Shown piece by piece: positions 1 to 7,647 of a stretch of DNA of 18,530 bases. Under the pieces are notes generated by a model, which ran no database searches, was not told the DNA's origin, and saw nothing but the letters and a program-made list of their open reading frames with translations. The stretch comes from JAFNAG01 sp041501225 (GTDB taxonomy: Bacteria > Acidobacteriota > UBA6911). The stretch is from NCBI GenBank assembly GCA_041501225.1, contig JBGQNR010000125.1, positions 1 to 18,530 of the forward strand, in the 5' to 3' direction. Position 1 is the first letter of the stretch, and each line of letters opens with the position of its first letter. Made by a program: the position numbers and the translations under genes.

Positions 1-11
1 AATGGCATAAA

Positions 12-266
12 ATGGAACCGATCATGCTGACAGAAGAACAGAAAAGAAGATACGAAGAGACTTTGGGGTTGGCCCGGGAGGAATTGGAACACCTTGACAG
101 GGAACTGGTTACCGAAGTGGCGCACGCGAAACAACGATTGCACGATCTGCAGGAAGCCAAGAAGGCGGTCAAGCAGATCTATGATGGCGCCTGCGCCCGG
201 TTGGGAGTGCCAAGCGACCTCAAGACTCAAAATATTGATCTCGCGGACATTGACAAGCGCGCCTGA
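12..266 (+). CDS. Small coiled-coil hypothetical protein
   Basis: I do not recognise this 84-residue protein. It is highly charged and almost wholly helical in character from residue 6 to about 60 (Glu/Lys/Arg with regularly spaced Leu/Val), which suggests a coiled coil. The last 20 residues are less regular and acidic. There is no signal peptide or membrane segment. A second in-frame ATG at position 24 (starting MLTEEQK) is an equally good start, because neither has a clear Shine-Dalgarno sequence. It lies 69 bp upstream of the ATPase-TPR gene on the same strand, so the two may be co-transcribed and functionally linked; this is inference. Any gene further upstream is outside the window. I am fairly sure it is coding because the reading frame is open, the codon use matches its neighbours and the composition is protein-like. 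Confidence 0.6.
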   Translation: MEPIMLTEEQKRRYEETLGLAREELEHLDRELVTEVAHAKQRLHDLQEAKKAVKQIYDGACARLGVPSDLKTQNIDLADIDKRA

Positions 267-335
267 TCGCCGTATTCCCCTGCTGGAAATCCGCCGGGGG
301 ATTAAACGAACCGCTTTCGGGTGCCTCCGAATGCC

Positions 336-2819
336 ATGACCCATAAGAGCTCTTTCCTTTCCCGATTTACTCCCAGCTTGATGCCGCCTGAAGCTCTCGA
401 AGGCATCTTCGTTCAGCGGCAGGACCTCGCCCGGCAGATCCTGGAGCGCATTCGGACCAGTGCGCTGGATCGTTGCCAGCAGCACACGCTCGTCATCGGG
501 CCGAGGGGGATCGGAAAGACCCACCTGATTTCTCTGACTTACTACCGGCTGCAAAAAATGACGGACCTGAGGGAGCGCCTCTGCGTGGCATGGCTGCGCG
601 AGGAAGAATGGGAAATCACATCCTTCCTCGATTTTTTGCTCCGCATTCTCCACGCTCTAGACTCAGACGGGGAGACCGACGCTCCGACCTCTCAGCGCGT
701 CAATGCCCTCTATAATCTCCCGCCGGTAAGAGCTGAAATGGCCGCAACCTCAGCGCTCATGGATCTCCTGGGCAGCCGGACGCTGCTCATCCTGATGGAG
801 AACATGGATGAGCTGCTGCAGAGAATAGGACCGGACGGGTGTCTGCGACTCCAGCGTTTTCTCAAGGACCACACTTCCTGCATCATTTTGGCTTCCAGCC
901 AGGTCGCACTCGAAGAGATTCCGGCACCCGCAGCGAATCCATTTCCCGGCGCCTGCCTTGTTCATCAGTTGCAGGAACTGACCCATGAGGACGCCATGTG
1001 CCTGCTGGCGAAGATTGCCGATTACCGGGGAGATCGCGAACTTTCGGCCTTCCTGGCCACGCCTCGAGGACAGGCCCGGATGCGGGCGCTCAAGTACCTC
1101 GCCGGAGGCAATCACCGGGCGTACGTGATATTCTCTCAGTTTCTCACCCGGGAGTCTCTTGACGAATTGATCGAGCCGCTGATGCGGACCATCGACGACC
1201 TGACCCCGTATTACCAGGCGCGCATGGCCTGGCTCTCACCCCAGCAACGGAAAATCATTGCGTTTATTTGCGAGTATCGCCACGCCGTACCGGTCCGGGA
1301 AATCGCGCGCCGTTGCTTCGTAAAGCCGGAAAACATCGCCATCCAACTCGAAGGCCTGCGCAAAAACGGATATCTGCACTCCTTCGCGGTTGGAGCGGAC
1401 AAGTATTTTGAGCTCCGTGAGCCGCTGATGCGGCTGTCGATCGAGGTCAAAAAGCACCGCGGCAAACCTGTCGGCCTGCTGATTGATTTTCTGCGCCTAT
1501 GGTATTCGCCGGCGGAGTTGCAGCAAAGGCTGACCTCCCTGCCATCGGACGCCGCTCTGGAGCGCGCCTATGCGCTTCCGGCACTTCAGGCCACCAAAGA
1601 GGACGGCGAGCACCCGCGCATTCCCATTTGCTGCGCCGAATATCGGAGCGCGATCGAGCAGGGGGATTTTGAGCGCGCCCTGCATGCCGCCGAGGAGCTG
1701 GTAACGCTGCGCGGACGCGTGGAGGATCTGTCGGCCCAGGGATACTGTCTCCGCAGTCTCGATCGTTATGAGGAAGCCGCGGAATGCTACAACACGCTGG
1801 TCAAGCTCAGTCCGAAGGACGCGCTGGCCTGGACTCTCCGCGGCATCGTCCTCCACCGGCTCGACCAGCACGAGGAAGCTCTGCGCTCCTACGATAAAGC
1901 GATCGAGGTCAATCCTAACGAGGCCAAAGCCTGGTGCGAGCGAGGAGCAATCCTGCACAGCACCGGGCATCCGGACCAGGCGCTGGCCTCCTTTGAAAAG
2001 GCTGTCAAGCTAGACCCGGACGATTCCATCTCCTGGATCAGGCGCGGTATGGCCCTGGCGGAACTTGCCTGTTACGAGGAGGCGTCCGCTTCTTTTGCCG
2101 CGGCTACTGAACTCGAGCCTTTGAATGAGATGGCATATGTCTACAACTGTGCCGCCCTGATAGAACTCAAGCGCTTCGTGCAGGCGTTGCCGCTCGCGCA
2201 GCGCGCCCTCGACATCGATCCGGAGCTGGCTCTGGCCTGGGCGCTGTTCGGATATGCGCAGGCAGGCACAGGCCACTACCAGGAGGCTCTGACTTCGATT
2301 GATCGTGCGATCGATCTGGGAGAACAAACTTCCTTCGTGCTTTTCAAGCGTGCCGAGATCCTTCTCACCGAAGATCGTTGGCGCGAAGGGGCTTCCGCTC
2401 TTGACGACGCTCTATCCCGATTCTGTCACTCGGAAAATCCTAACGCCGGCAATACCGTGACATTTGTCCGCTTGCTGGAGCGCTATCTTCACGACGAGAA
2501 AGGACTGCTGCTGCGCATCAGAGCCCTGGTACTCCTCCACCAAAAGCACGACGCTCTCTCTGCTCTGGCTCACGCTCTCGTCGAGTCCATTCCAGACCTA
2601 CTCTTGCCGGTTTTTGGGGACGCGACAGCTCGGCGCTGGCAGGTTCTTTGGCACGAACAAAGCGTCGACAGTCAGGAGTTCCGGCTGCCGCTGCGGCTGC
2701 TGGATTCCGCCGTTGCTTATCGTGAGACTCAGGATTTGCGCGTGTTGATGGAGCTTCCCCTCGAAGAACGCGTGCTCCTCGAGCCCCTGCTCGGAGTGCA
2801 AGTACAGGCTACTGCCTAG
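336..2819 (+). CDS. P-loop ATPase (AAA/STAND-like) with winged-helix region and C-terminal TPR array
   Basis: This is an 827-residue cytoplasmic protein in three parts. Residues about 20-230 form a P-loop NTPase domain: Walker A GPRGIGKTH at 55-63, and a Walker B-like strand at 149-160 (LLILMENMDEL). Residues about 300-370 look like a winged helix-turn-helix following an ATPase lid, as in Orc/Cdc6-like and STAND ATPases. Residues about 430-690 hold at least six TPR units with the usual W-LG-Y-A-P pattern (for example the stretches ending in NPNEAKAW and DPDDSISW). Such proteins usually act as ATP-dependent switches, with the TPRs sensing a partner; the partner here is unknown. A GTG at 321 is in frame five codons upstream, and neither start has a convincing ribosome site, so the start is uncertain. 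The 3' end overlaps the convergent arginase-like gene by 11 bp. A role in signalling, transcription or defence is possible but not shown. Confidence 0.85.
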   Translation: MTHKSSFLSRFTPSLMPPEALEGIFVQRQDLARQILERIRTSALDRCQQHTLVIGPRGIGKTHLISLTYYRLQKMTDLRERLCVAWLREEEWEITSFLDFLLRILHALDSDGETDAPTSQRVNALYNLPPVRAEMAATSALMDLLGSRTLLILMENMDELLQRIGPDGCLRLQRFLKDHTSCIILASSQVALEEIPAPAANPFPGACLVHQLQELTHEDAMCLLAKIADYRGDRELSAFLATPRGQARMRALKYLAGGNHRAYVIFSQFLTRESLDELIEPLMRTIDDLTPYYQARMAWLSPQQRKIIAFICEYRHAVPVREIARRCFVKPENIAIQLEGLRKNGYLHSFAVGADKYFELREPLMRLSIEVKKHRGKPVGLLIDFLRLWYSPAELQQRLTSLPSDAALERAYALPALQATKEDGEHPRIPICCAEYRSAIEQGDFERALHAAEELVTLRGRVEDLSAQGYCLRSLDRYEEAAECYNTLVKLSPKDALAWTLRGIVLHRLDQHEEALRSYDKAIEVNPNEAKAWCERGAILHSTGHPDQALASFEKAVKLDPDDSISWIRRGMALAELACYEEASASFAAATELEPLNEMAYVYNCAALIELKRFVQALPLAQRALDIDPELALAWALFGYAQAGTGHYQEALTSIDRAIDLGEQTSFVLFKRAEILLTEDRWREGASALDDALSRFCHSENPNAGNTVTFVRLLERYLHDEKGLLLRIRALVLLHQKHDALSALAHALVESIPDLLLPVFGDATARRWQVLWHEQSVDSQEFRLPLRLLDSAVAYRETQDLRVLMELPLEERVLLEPLLGVQVQATA

Positions 2820-3873
2820 ACTCCATTATTTTTCGAGTCCGATTCCATAGTCCGGGATGAACGCTGCCCAGGATCCCGGCTTTCGCTGCAGTTTTTTCCC
2901 CTGCGGTTTTGACGCCGCGCAGGCTTCCTTCCACCAGCGCATAGGCTGCTTTCAGCGAGAGCAGCCCCTTGTCGTTTTCCCATGGGTAGGAAGCAATGCC
3001 GAGCGCGCACGCCTTTTCGTACCTGAACATCGTTTCCAGCGCCGCTGCGAGATCCTGGCTCTTCGGCCCCGCCGGCACCGTCAGGGGGTGCCCGGAGACC
3101 TCGGCGGGATCGAGAACATCCATGTCGATGTGAATGTAGATGCGATCGGTAAGCTCGCTCAGGCGTTTCATCTGCTCATGGATCTTAGTGTAGGGGGGAC
3201 GAATGTCGCCGGCCGGGATTCGTTCGATCCGTTAGCGATCAACGAGTTCCTGCTCGAGCGGATCGATATCCCTGACTCCGATCATCGTGATGTAACTGCA
3301 CGGAAGAGCCGGATCGAGCCCGGATTGCAGCCGCAGGCGCGCGAGACATAGCCCCGCAGCAGTAGCCACGGGCATGCCTCCGAGCATCCCGCTCAAGGTA
3401 GTTTCGGGAGTGTTAAAATCGGCATGGGCGTCGATCCAGACCAGCCCCACCTTCCATGGATGAGCTCCGGGGCCCGAATGCTGCACGCCTGCCAGCATAC
3501 CCAGGAGCGAGTTGCAATTCGCCAGCAATCCAAGCGGGAAAGTGCCCTCTTTGAGGCTGTCGGCCACAATCCTGCCCAGGTGGTTGTTTGCCAGCCCCAT
3601 CCGATTCCAGGCGCCATACTGCTTGTCTTCTTCAGGTGTAAGCTGCGCGGCGCGGGATGCCGCCAATTCACATCCGGACTTGCTCAGCATCTCCGACAAA
3701 CCGCCGCGCTCAAGGGCATCCGGCCCTTTGGACACCTCCGGTTCTCCACGCGATCCGGCGAAGGCGTTCTTGGCGATCATGACTTTTACCACCTTCCCTC
3801 CTGCGGATTGAGCCCATAGATCGGCATATCCAAGCAGGAAGACACCAGTCAGAAGACACAGGATCTGCTTCAT
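2809..3873 (-). pseudogene. Exported arginase/agmatinase-superfamily protein, interrupted by an in-frame TAA
   Basis: One continuous frame of 354 codons is interrupted only by a TAA at 3232-3234 (codon 214). The start at 3873 has a perfect AGGAGG five bases upstream. An in-frame start further upstream at 4002 is unlikely because it adds 43 residues before the signal peptide. Residues 1-22 form a Sec signal peptide (MKQILCLLTGVFLLGY, then an AQS cleavage region). Family motifs lie on both sides of the stop: WIDAHADFNTPET (D148, H150, D152) before it, and HIDMDVLDP (D250, D252) after it. The first metal motif, normally GGDHS, reads LANCNS (N119, C120), a variant I recall from arginase-like proteins annotated without known activity. 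Hydrolysis of a guanidino or amidino substrate outside the cytoplasm would be the family expectation. The stop may be a true nonsense mutation, a readthrough site or a sequencing error. Confidence 0.8.
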
Positions 3874-4261
3874 ATGCACCTCCTGCACCAGCATAACAGG
3901 AGAGGTACCCGGCAGGGAAATACCAAGTATTAGCCTTGAAAATTTCGCAGCGCAATATCCTTCGGGAAGGCTATTCTTATGGTTGACTGGAGCGTGAAAC
4001 ACCGGCGGCCTGGATGACTCCAGGAGTGGAGGTCGATCCAGTTGCCCAATCCAAATGCTGCTTTAAAACTGGCGCCGGAGGCAATGCTGCAATTCGCGAA
4101 AGGCGTGGCAGAGTTCAGCTGAGCTGTGAAAATATCATATGCAAACGTCGAACCGCCAAGACCACGAAGACCGCGAAGAAGAATAATTGCAATTCTTTGA
4201 GGTCTTTGCGGTCTTCGCGGTGACTGCTGTTGGCACCTGGCTGCGGTGCGCTCGCCCGGGG
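3874..4261. other. Intergenic region between ilvC and the arginase-like gene
   Basis: This 388-bp spacer holds the Shine-Dalgarno sequence of the arginase-like gene (reverse complement of 3876-3885) and one copy of a palindromic repeat at 4151-4222, listed separately. The rest (about 3890-4150) shows no convincing gene. Open frames on both strands here have no start signal or recognisable composition. No strong promoter was identified by eye. Confidence 0.6.
4151..4222. repeat. Palindromic repeat copy A (AAGACC-rich arms)
   Basis: The left arm 4151-4178 and right arm 4195-4222 are 28-nt inverted repeats with about six mismatches. Each is built from repeated GAAGACC/CAAAGACC units. The 16-nt centre contains the perfect palindrome AATTGCAATT, so the whole element can fold into one long hairpin. 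The same arms occur at 13250-13374. It lies just downstream of ilvC, at the 3' end of the ilv operon, where a long hairpin could help to end or stabilise the transcript. There is no T-run, so it is not a standard intrinsic terminator. Similar 'CCGCAAAGACC' repeats are, to my memory, widespread in environmental bacterial genomes. Confidence 0.8.
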
Positions 4262-5323
4262 CTACTGCCTGTTTTTGCTCCGGTTTTCCGGCCGCAGAGA
4301 GCGCACGGTCGCCCCGGCCTGCCACATTTCAGATTCGCGCATCTGCTTCAGTTCCACTTCCAGCTTTTCCTTGTAGTCCGGGGCGCCATTGGCTGCCAGC
4401 ACAATTTGGGTCTCTTCGCCGTTTCTGACCCTCTCATACAAACTCTCGAAGACGGGGGCGACGGCAGCGCGAAAACGGCCTTTCCAATCGAGTGCGCCGC
4501 GCTGCGCCGTAGTTGAGCAGTTGGCGTACATCCAGTCCATGCCGTTCTGGCCCACAAGACGGATCAGGCTTTGTGTGAGCTCTTCCACGGTCTCGTTGAA
4601 TGCCTCCGAGGGAGAATGGCCATTCTTGCGCAGAACGCTGTACTGTGCCTCCATCAGGCCTGCCAAAGCGCCCATCAGCACGCCACGCTCTCCGGTCAAG
4701 TCGCTAAAGACCTCGTGCTCGAAGGTGGTGCGGAACAGATACCCGGATCCCACGGCGATGCCGAGCGCCAGAGTACGTTCCAGGGCGCGGCCGGTATAGT
4801 CCTGATATACGGCATAACTGGCGTTGATGCCGCTGCCGTCGAGGAAGTTGGCGCGCACGCTCCGGCCGGATCCCTTGGGCGCGACCATGATGACGTCCAC
4901 ATATTCGGGGGGAACGACGCCGGTCAGGGCCTGGTATACAATCGCGAATCCGTGAGAGAAATAGAGCGCCGCGCCTTTGCGAAGCCGGGGCTTGATGGCC
5001 GGCCACATGGCCTTCTGGCCTGCGTCAGAAACGAGGAATTGGACGACGGAGGCGCGCTCGGCTGCGTCTTCGAGAGGGAAGAGCGTCTTGCCCGGAATCC
5101 AGCCGTCGCCAAGGGCCCGTTCCCAGCTGGAGCTGCCCATTTTCTGGCCGACGATCACCTGGATGCCGTTGTCGCGCATGTTAAGTACCTGCGCCGGACC
5201 CTGAACTCCGTATCCCAACACTGCGACGACTTCGTCTTTCAGTACCTGGCGTGCCTTCTCCACAGGGAATTCATCACGGGTGACGACTTCTTCTTCCACC
5301 CCGCCAAAATCAAATCTGGCCAT
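4262..5323 (-). CDS. ilvC: Ketol-acid reductoisomerase (NADP+)
   Basis: The enzyme converts 2-acetolactate or 2-aceto-2-hydroxybutyrate to the 2,3-dihydroxy acid, using NADPH and Mg2+. It is the second common step of valine and isoleucine synthesis. The 353-residue protein has a Rossmann domain with the nucleotide motif GYGVQGPAQ (37-45), a cofactor loop with SSSW (64-67) that is compatible with NADPH, and the active-site H124 and K150. The knotted domain has metal ligands D208, E212, E244 and E248 and the substrate serine S270. The length means a single knotted domain, not the duplicated enteric type. The GYGVQGPAQxLNMRDNG stretch is closer to my memory of Bacteroidetes and fungal enzymes than to common short bacterial ones. 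Its start lies inside the end of ilvN (14-nt overlap), with an AAAGG-like ribosome site, so translation is probably coupled. Confidence 0.97.
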   Translation of the reverse strand: MARFDFGGVEEEVVTRDEFPVEKARQVLKDEVVAVLGYGVQGPAQVLNMRDNGIQVIVGQKMGSSSWERALGDGWIPGKTLFPLEDAAERASVVQFLVSDAGQKAMWPAIKPRLRKGAALYFSHGFAIVYQALTGVVPPEYVDVIMVAPKGSGRSVRANFLDGSGINASYAVYQDYTGRALERTLALGIAVGSGYLFRTTFEHEVFSDLTGERGVLMGALAGLMEAQYSVLRKNGHSPSEAFNETVEELTQSLIRLVGQNGMDWMYANCSTTAQRGALDWKGRFRAAVAPVFESLYERVRNGEETQIVLAANGAPDYKEKLEVELKQMRESEMWQAGATVRSLRPENRSKNRQ

Positions 5324-5900
5324 GACCTTTCATCTCCGCTGCATATAGAGTATTCAAACTGTCCAGCGTGCTCTCCGTGATTACCACCGAGCCGTAGACC
5401 GTGCCGTTGTTGTTCATCAGCGCTTCACCCCCGCGCGACATCGCGACCGCGCCAGTCCGCACCATTTCGATAATCCCCAGCGGCTTGAGCACTTCCACAA
5501 GGCCGTCGATCTTCTGCTCATCGCCGGTAACCTCGATGATCAGCGAGGTGGCGGTCACATCCACTACGCGGGCTCGGAAGACATCCGCTGTCTGGAAGAT
5601 TTCCGCGCGGTTTTTGGGATTGGTGCTGACCTTGATCATTGCCAGGTCGCGGCTGACCATCGGCTTGCCGGTCAAGTCGTCCACCTGGATAACATTGACC
5701 AGCTTGTAGAGATACGAGGTTAATCGCTCGACACTGACCTCTTCGCCGTCGACCACGATGGTCATGCGCGAGATCCCCGGCGTCTCCGTATGGCCTACGG
5801 TGAGAGACTCGATGTTGAAAGCGCGGCGGCGAAACAGGGACGCCACCCGGTTCAGGACGCCCGGTTTGTCTTCGACCAGAACTACCAAGGTATGCTGCAC
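5310..5900 (-). CDS. ilvN: Acetolactate synthase, small (regulatory) subunit
   Basis: This is the regulatory partner of IlvB. It binds valine in this family and stimulates and feedback-controls the large subunit. Residues 3-75 form an ACT domain (TLVVLVEDKPGVLNRVASLF, then the SLTVG and TIVV strands). Residues about 80-157 match the acetolactate synthase small-subunit C-terminal domain (DLAMIKV, IIEVTG, GIIEMVRTG). Residues 158-196 extend beyond the point where the enteric small subunits end; I do not recognise this tail. The start is GTG at 5900, supported by AGGAGG five bases upstream. An ATG at 5905 is out of frame. The gene begins 9 nt after ilvB stops, and the ilvB stop codon TAG overlaps the Shine-Dalgarno sequence (TAGGAGG). 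The end overlaps ilvC by 14 nt. Confidence 0.96.
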   Translation of the reverse strand: MQHTLVVLVEDKPGVLNRVASLFRRRAFNIESLTVGHTETPGISRMTIVVDGEEVSVERLTSYLYKLVNVIQVDDLTGKPMVSRDLAMIKVSTNPKNRAEIFQTADVFRARVVDVTATSLIIEVTGDEQKIDGLVEVLKPLGIIEMVRTGAVAMSRGGEALMNNNGTVYGSVVITESTLDSLNTLYAAEMKGHGQI

Positions 5901-5912
5901 GTCATCCTCCTA
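5901..5912 (-). promoter_or_regulatory. Shine-Dalgarno of ilvN fused to the ilvB stop codon
   Basis: On the minus strand the ilvB stop TAG is also the first part of TAGGAGG, followed by ATGAC and the GTG start of ilvN. A ribosome terminating on ilvB therefore sits on the initiation site of ilvN. This arrangement fixes the GTG start and predicts coupled, near-stoichiometric synthesis of the two enzyme subunits. Confidence 0.8.
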
Positions 5913-7622
5913 CTGTTTCTTTGCGGTTTCGAGGATTGGGCCGGGGCGGCGGATCATTTCGTGCAAATCGGCCCCGATGGGAACCATCGGATAAACGGTA
6001 TCTTCCTGCTCGACGCGAAAATCGATCAGCACAGTGCCTTCGGTTTCCTGGGCCCGGCGGACCGCCTCTGCTATCTCGCTGCGCCGGGTGACACGAAGAC
6101 CCTTCAACCCATGCGCTTCAGCGATCATGACAAAGTCCGGATTGCGCAATGGGGTGGCGGCGTAGCGGCGCTCATAGAAGAACTCCTGCCACTGCCGCAC
6201 CATTCCCAAGTAGCCATTGTTGATGATGGCAACGTTGACCTTGATGCCCTCCTGCGCAGCCGTTGACAGTTCTGCCTGCGTCATCTGAAAACCGCCATCT
6301 CCCGAAATCACCCAAACGTCGCGCTCCGGCGTGGCCAGTTTGGCGCCGATCGCCGCCGGCAGCCCAAATCCCATCGTTCCAAGGCCGCCCGAACTGATCC
6401 AGGTGTGCGGCTTGTCTATGCGGCAATATTGTGCAGCCCACATCTGGTGCTGGCCCACGTCGGTGACGATGGTGGCATTGCCTTGAGTGCATTGCCACAG
6501 ATCGTGAATGACATGCGCGGCGTACAGGCGGCCGCTGTCGGGAAGGTTCTGAATATCGCGCGCCTCGCTGTCCGATCGCATGCTGTGGATGTGCGCCAGC
6601 CATTCGGAATGGTCCGCGGATTCGGTCAGTGGAGTGATCTGGCGCAGAATGTCCTTCAGGTCCCCCACCAGGCCTACGTCCACCTTGACGTTTTTGTTGA
6701 TCTCGGATGGGTCAATGTCGATCTGGATCTTGCAGGCGTTGGCTGCGTAGGTTTTCAATTTGCCGGTCACGCGATCGTCGAAGCGCATGCCGAAGGCCAG
6801 CAGCAGATCGGCCTCCTGGATGGCAGAGTTGGCCCAGGCGCCGCCATGCATACCCATCATTCCCAGGTTGAGGGGATGAGTGGACGGGAGTGACCCTAAA
6901 CCCAACATGGTCGTCGCGACGGGCACCTGCGCTTTTTCTGCAAACTGACGTACCTCAGCCATCGCCGCGCTCATTAAGATGCCATGGCCTGCCAGAATCA
7001 ATGGCCGTTTGGCGGCATTGATTGCCCCGGCGGCCTTCTTTATGATCGCCGGCGCCGGGCGCAAATCCGGGCGATAGCCGGACATGCGTATGGGGCTGGA
7101 GTCGTACTCCCAGTTTTCGATCGCGGCCTGCTGCGCATCCTTGGTGATGTCCACCAGCACGGGGCCGGGACGGCCGGAGCCGGCGATGTAAAATGCTTCG
7201 CGGATCGCCGGCAGAATGTCGGCCACGTGCGTGACCAGGTAATTGTGTTTCGTGATCGGAAGCGTGATGCCGGTAACGTCGGTCTCCTGAAAAGCGTCAT
7301 GGCCGACCAACTGGCTTGGCACCTGCCCGGTAATGCAAACGAGCGGCACCGAATCCATGTGGGCATTGGCAATGCCGGTCACAAGGTTGGTTGCCCCCGG
7401 CCCGGACGTGGCCATCACCACGCCGACCTTGCCGCTGGCGCGCGCATATCCGTCCGCCATGTGGACCAGCCCTTGCTCGTGGCGGCCAAGCACATGATGG
7501 ATCGGGTAATCCAACATGGCATCATAGATGGGGAGATTGGCGCCTCCAGGATAGCCGAAAACATATTCGACCCCCTCCCGTATGAGGCATTCCCAGACGA
7601 TCTGTGCTCCTGTGCGATTCAT
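5910..7622 (-). CDS. ilvB: Acetolactate synthase, large (catalytic) subunit
   Basis: This thiamine-diphosphate enzyme joins two pyruvates, or pyruvate and 2-ketobutyrate, to begin valine/leucine or isoleucine synthesis. The 570-residue protein shows the full biosynthetic pattern. There is an N-terminal pyrimidine-binding domain with the catalytic glutamate E49 in GRHEQG, followed by SGPGATNL and GHDAFQE. A central FAD/nucleotide-binding-like domain holds the MMGMHGGAWAN stretch. The C-terminal diphosphate-binding motif starts at GDGGFQM (about residue 440) and runs to INNGYLGMVRQWQ. The start at 7622 is chosen because it matches family length and has GAGGGG six bases upstream. The frame stays open to 7787, but that extension lies inside ilvD and is not homologous sequence. 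The gap to ilvD is 25 nt. Confidence 0.97.
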   Translation of the reverse strand: MNRTGAQIVWECLIREGVEYVFGYPGGANLPIYDAMLDYPIHHVLGRHEQGLVHMADGYARASGKVGVVMATSGPGATNLVTGIANAHMDSVPLVCITGQVPSQLVGHDAFQETDVTGITLPITKHNYLVTHVADILPAIREAFYIAGSGRPGPVLVDITKDAQQAAIENWEYDSSPIRMSGYRPDLRPAPAIIKKAAGAINAAKRPLILAGHGILMSAAMAEVRQFAEKAQVPVATTMLGLGSLPSTHPLNLGMMGMHGGAWANSAIQEADLLLAFGMRFDDRVTGKLKTYAANACKIQIDIDPSEINKNVKVDVGLVGDLKDILRQITPLTESADHSEWLAHIHSMRSDSEARDIQNLPDSGRLYAAHVIHDLWQCTQGNATIVTDVGQHQMWAAQYCRIDKPHTWISSGGLGTMGFGLPAAIGAKLATPERDVWVISGDGGFQMTQAELSTAAQEGIKVNVAIINNGYLGMVRQWQEFFYERRYAATPLRNPDFVMIAEAHGLKGLRVTRRSEIAEAVRRAQETEGTVLIDFRVEQEDTVYPMVPIGADLHEMIRRPGPILETAKKQ

Positions 7623-7647
7623 TGGAGTCCCCTCTTCTTTTGGGATA

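Noticed and set aside
3172..3234. Frameshift explanation for the split arginase-like gene
   Set aside because: Both halves are in the same frame and the 20 codons between the stop and the next ATG read as family-like sequence, so a nonsense codon is the simpler reading.
4151..4222. CRISPR-like array from the repeated AAGACC units
   Set aside because: The units are short, imperfect and arranged as an inverted repeat without regular spacers.
4571..5380. A 269-codon plus-strand open frame opposite ilvC
   Set aside because: It is a shadow of ilvC, with no family motifs and no ribosome site.
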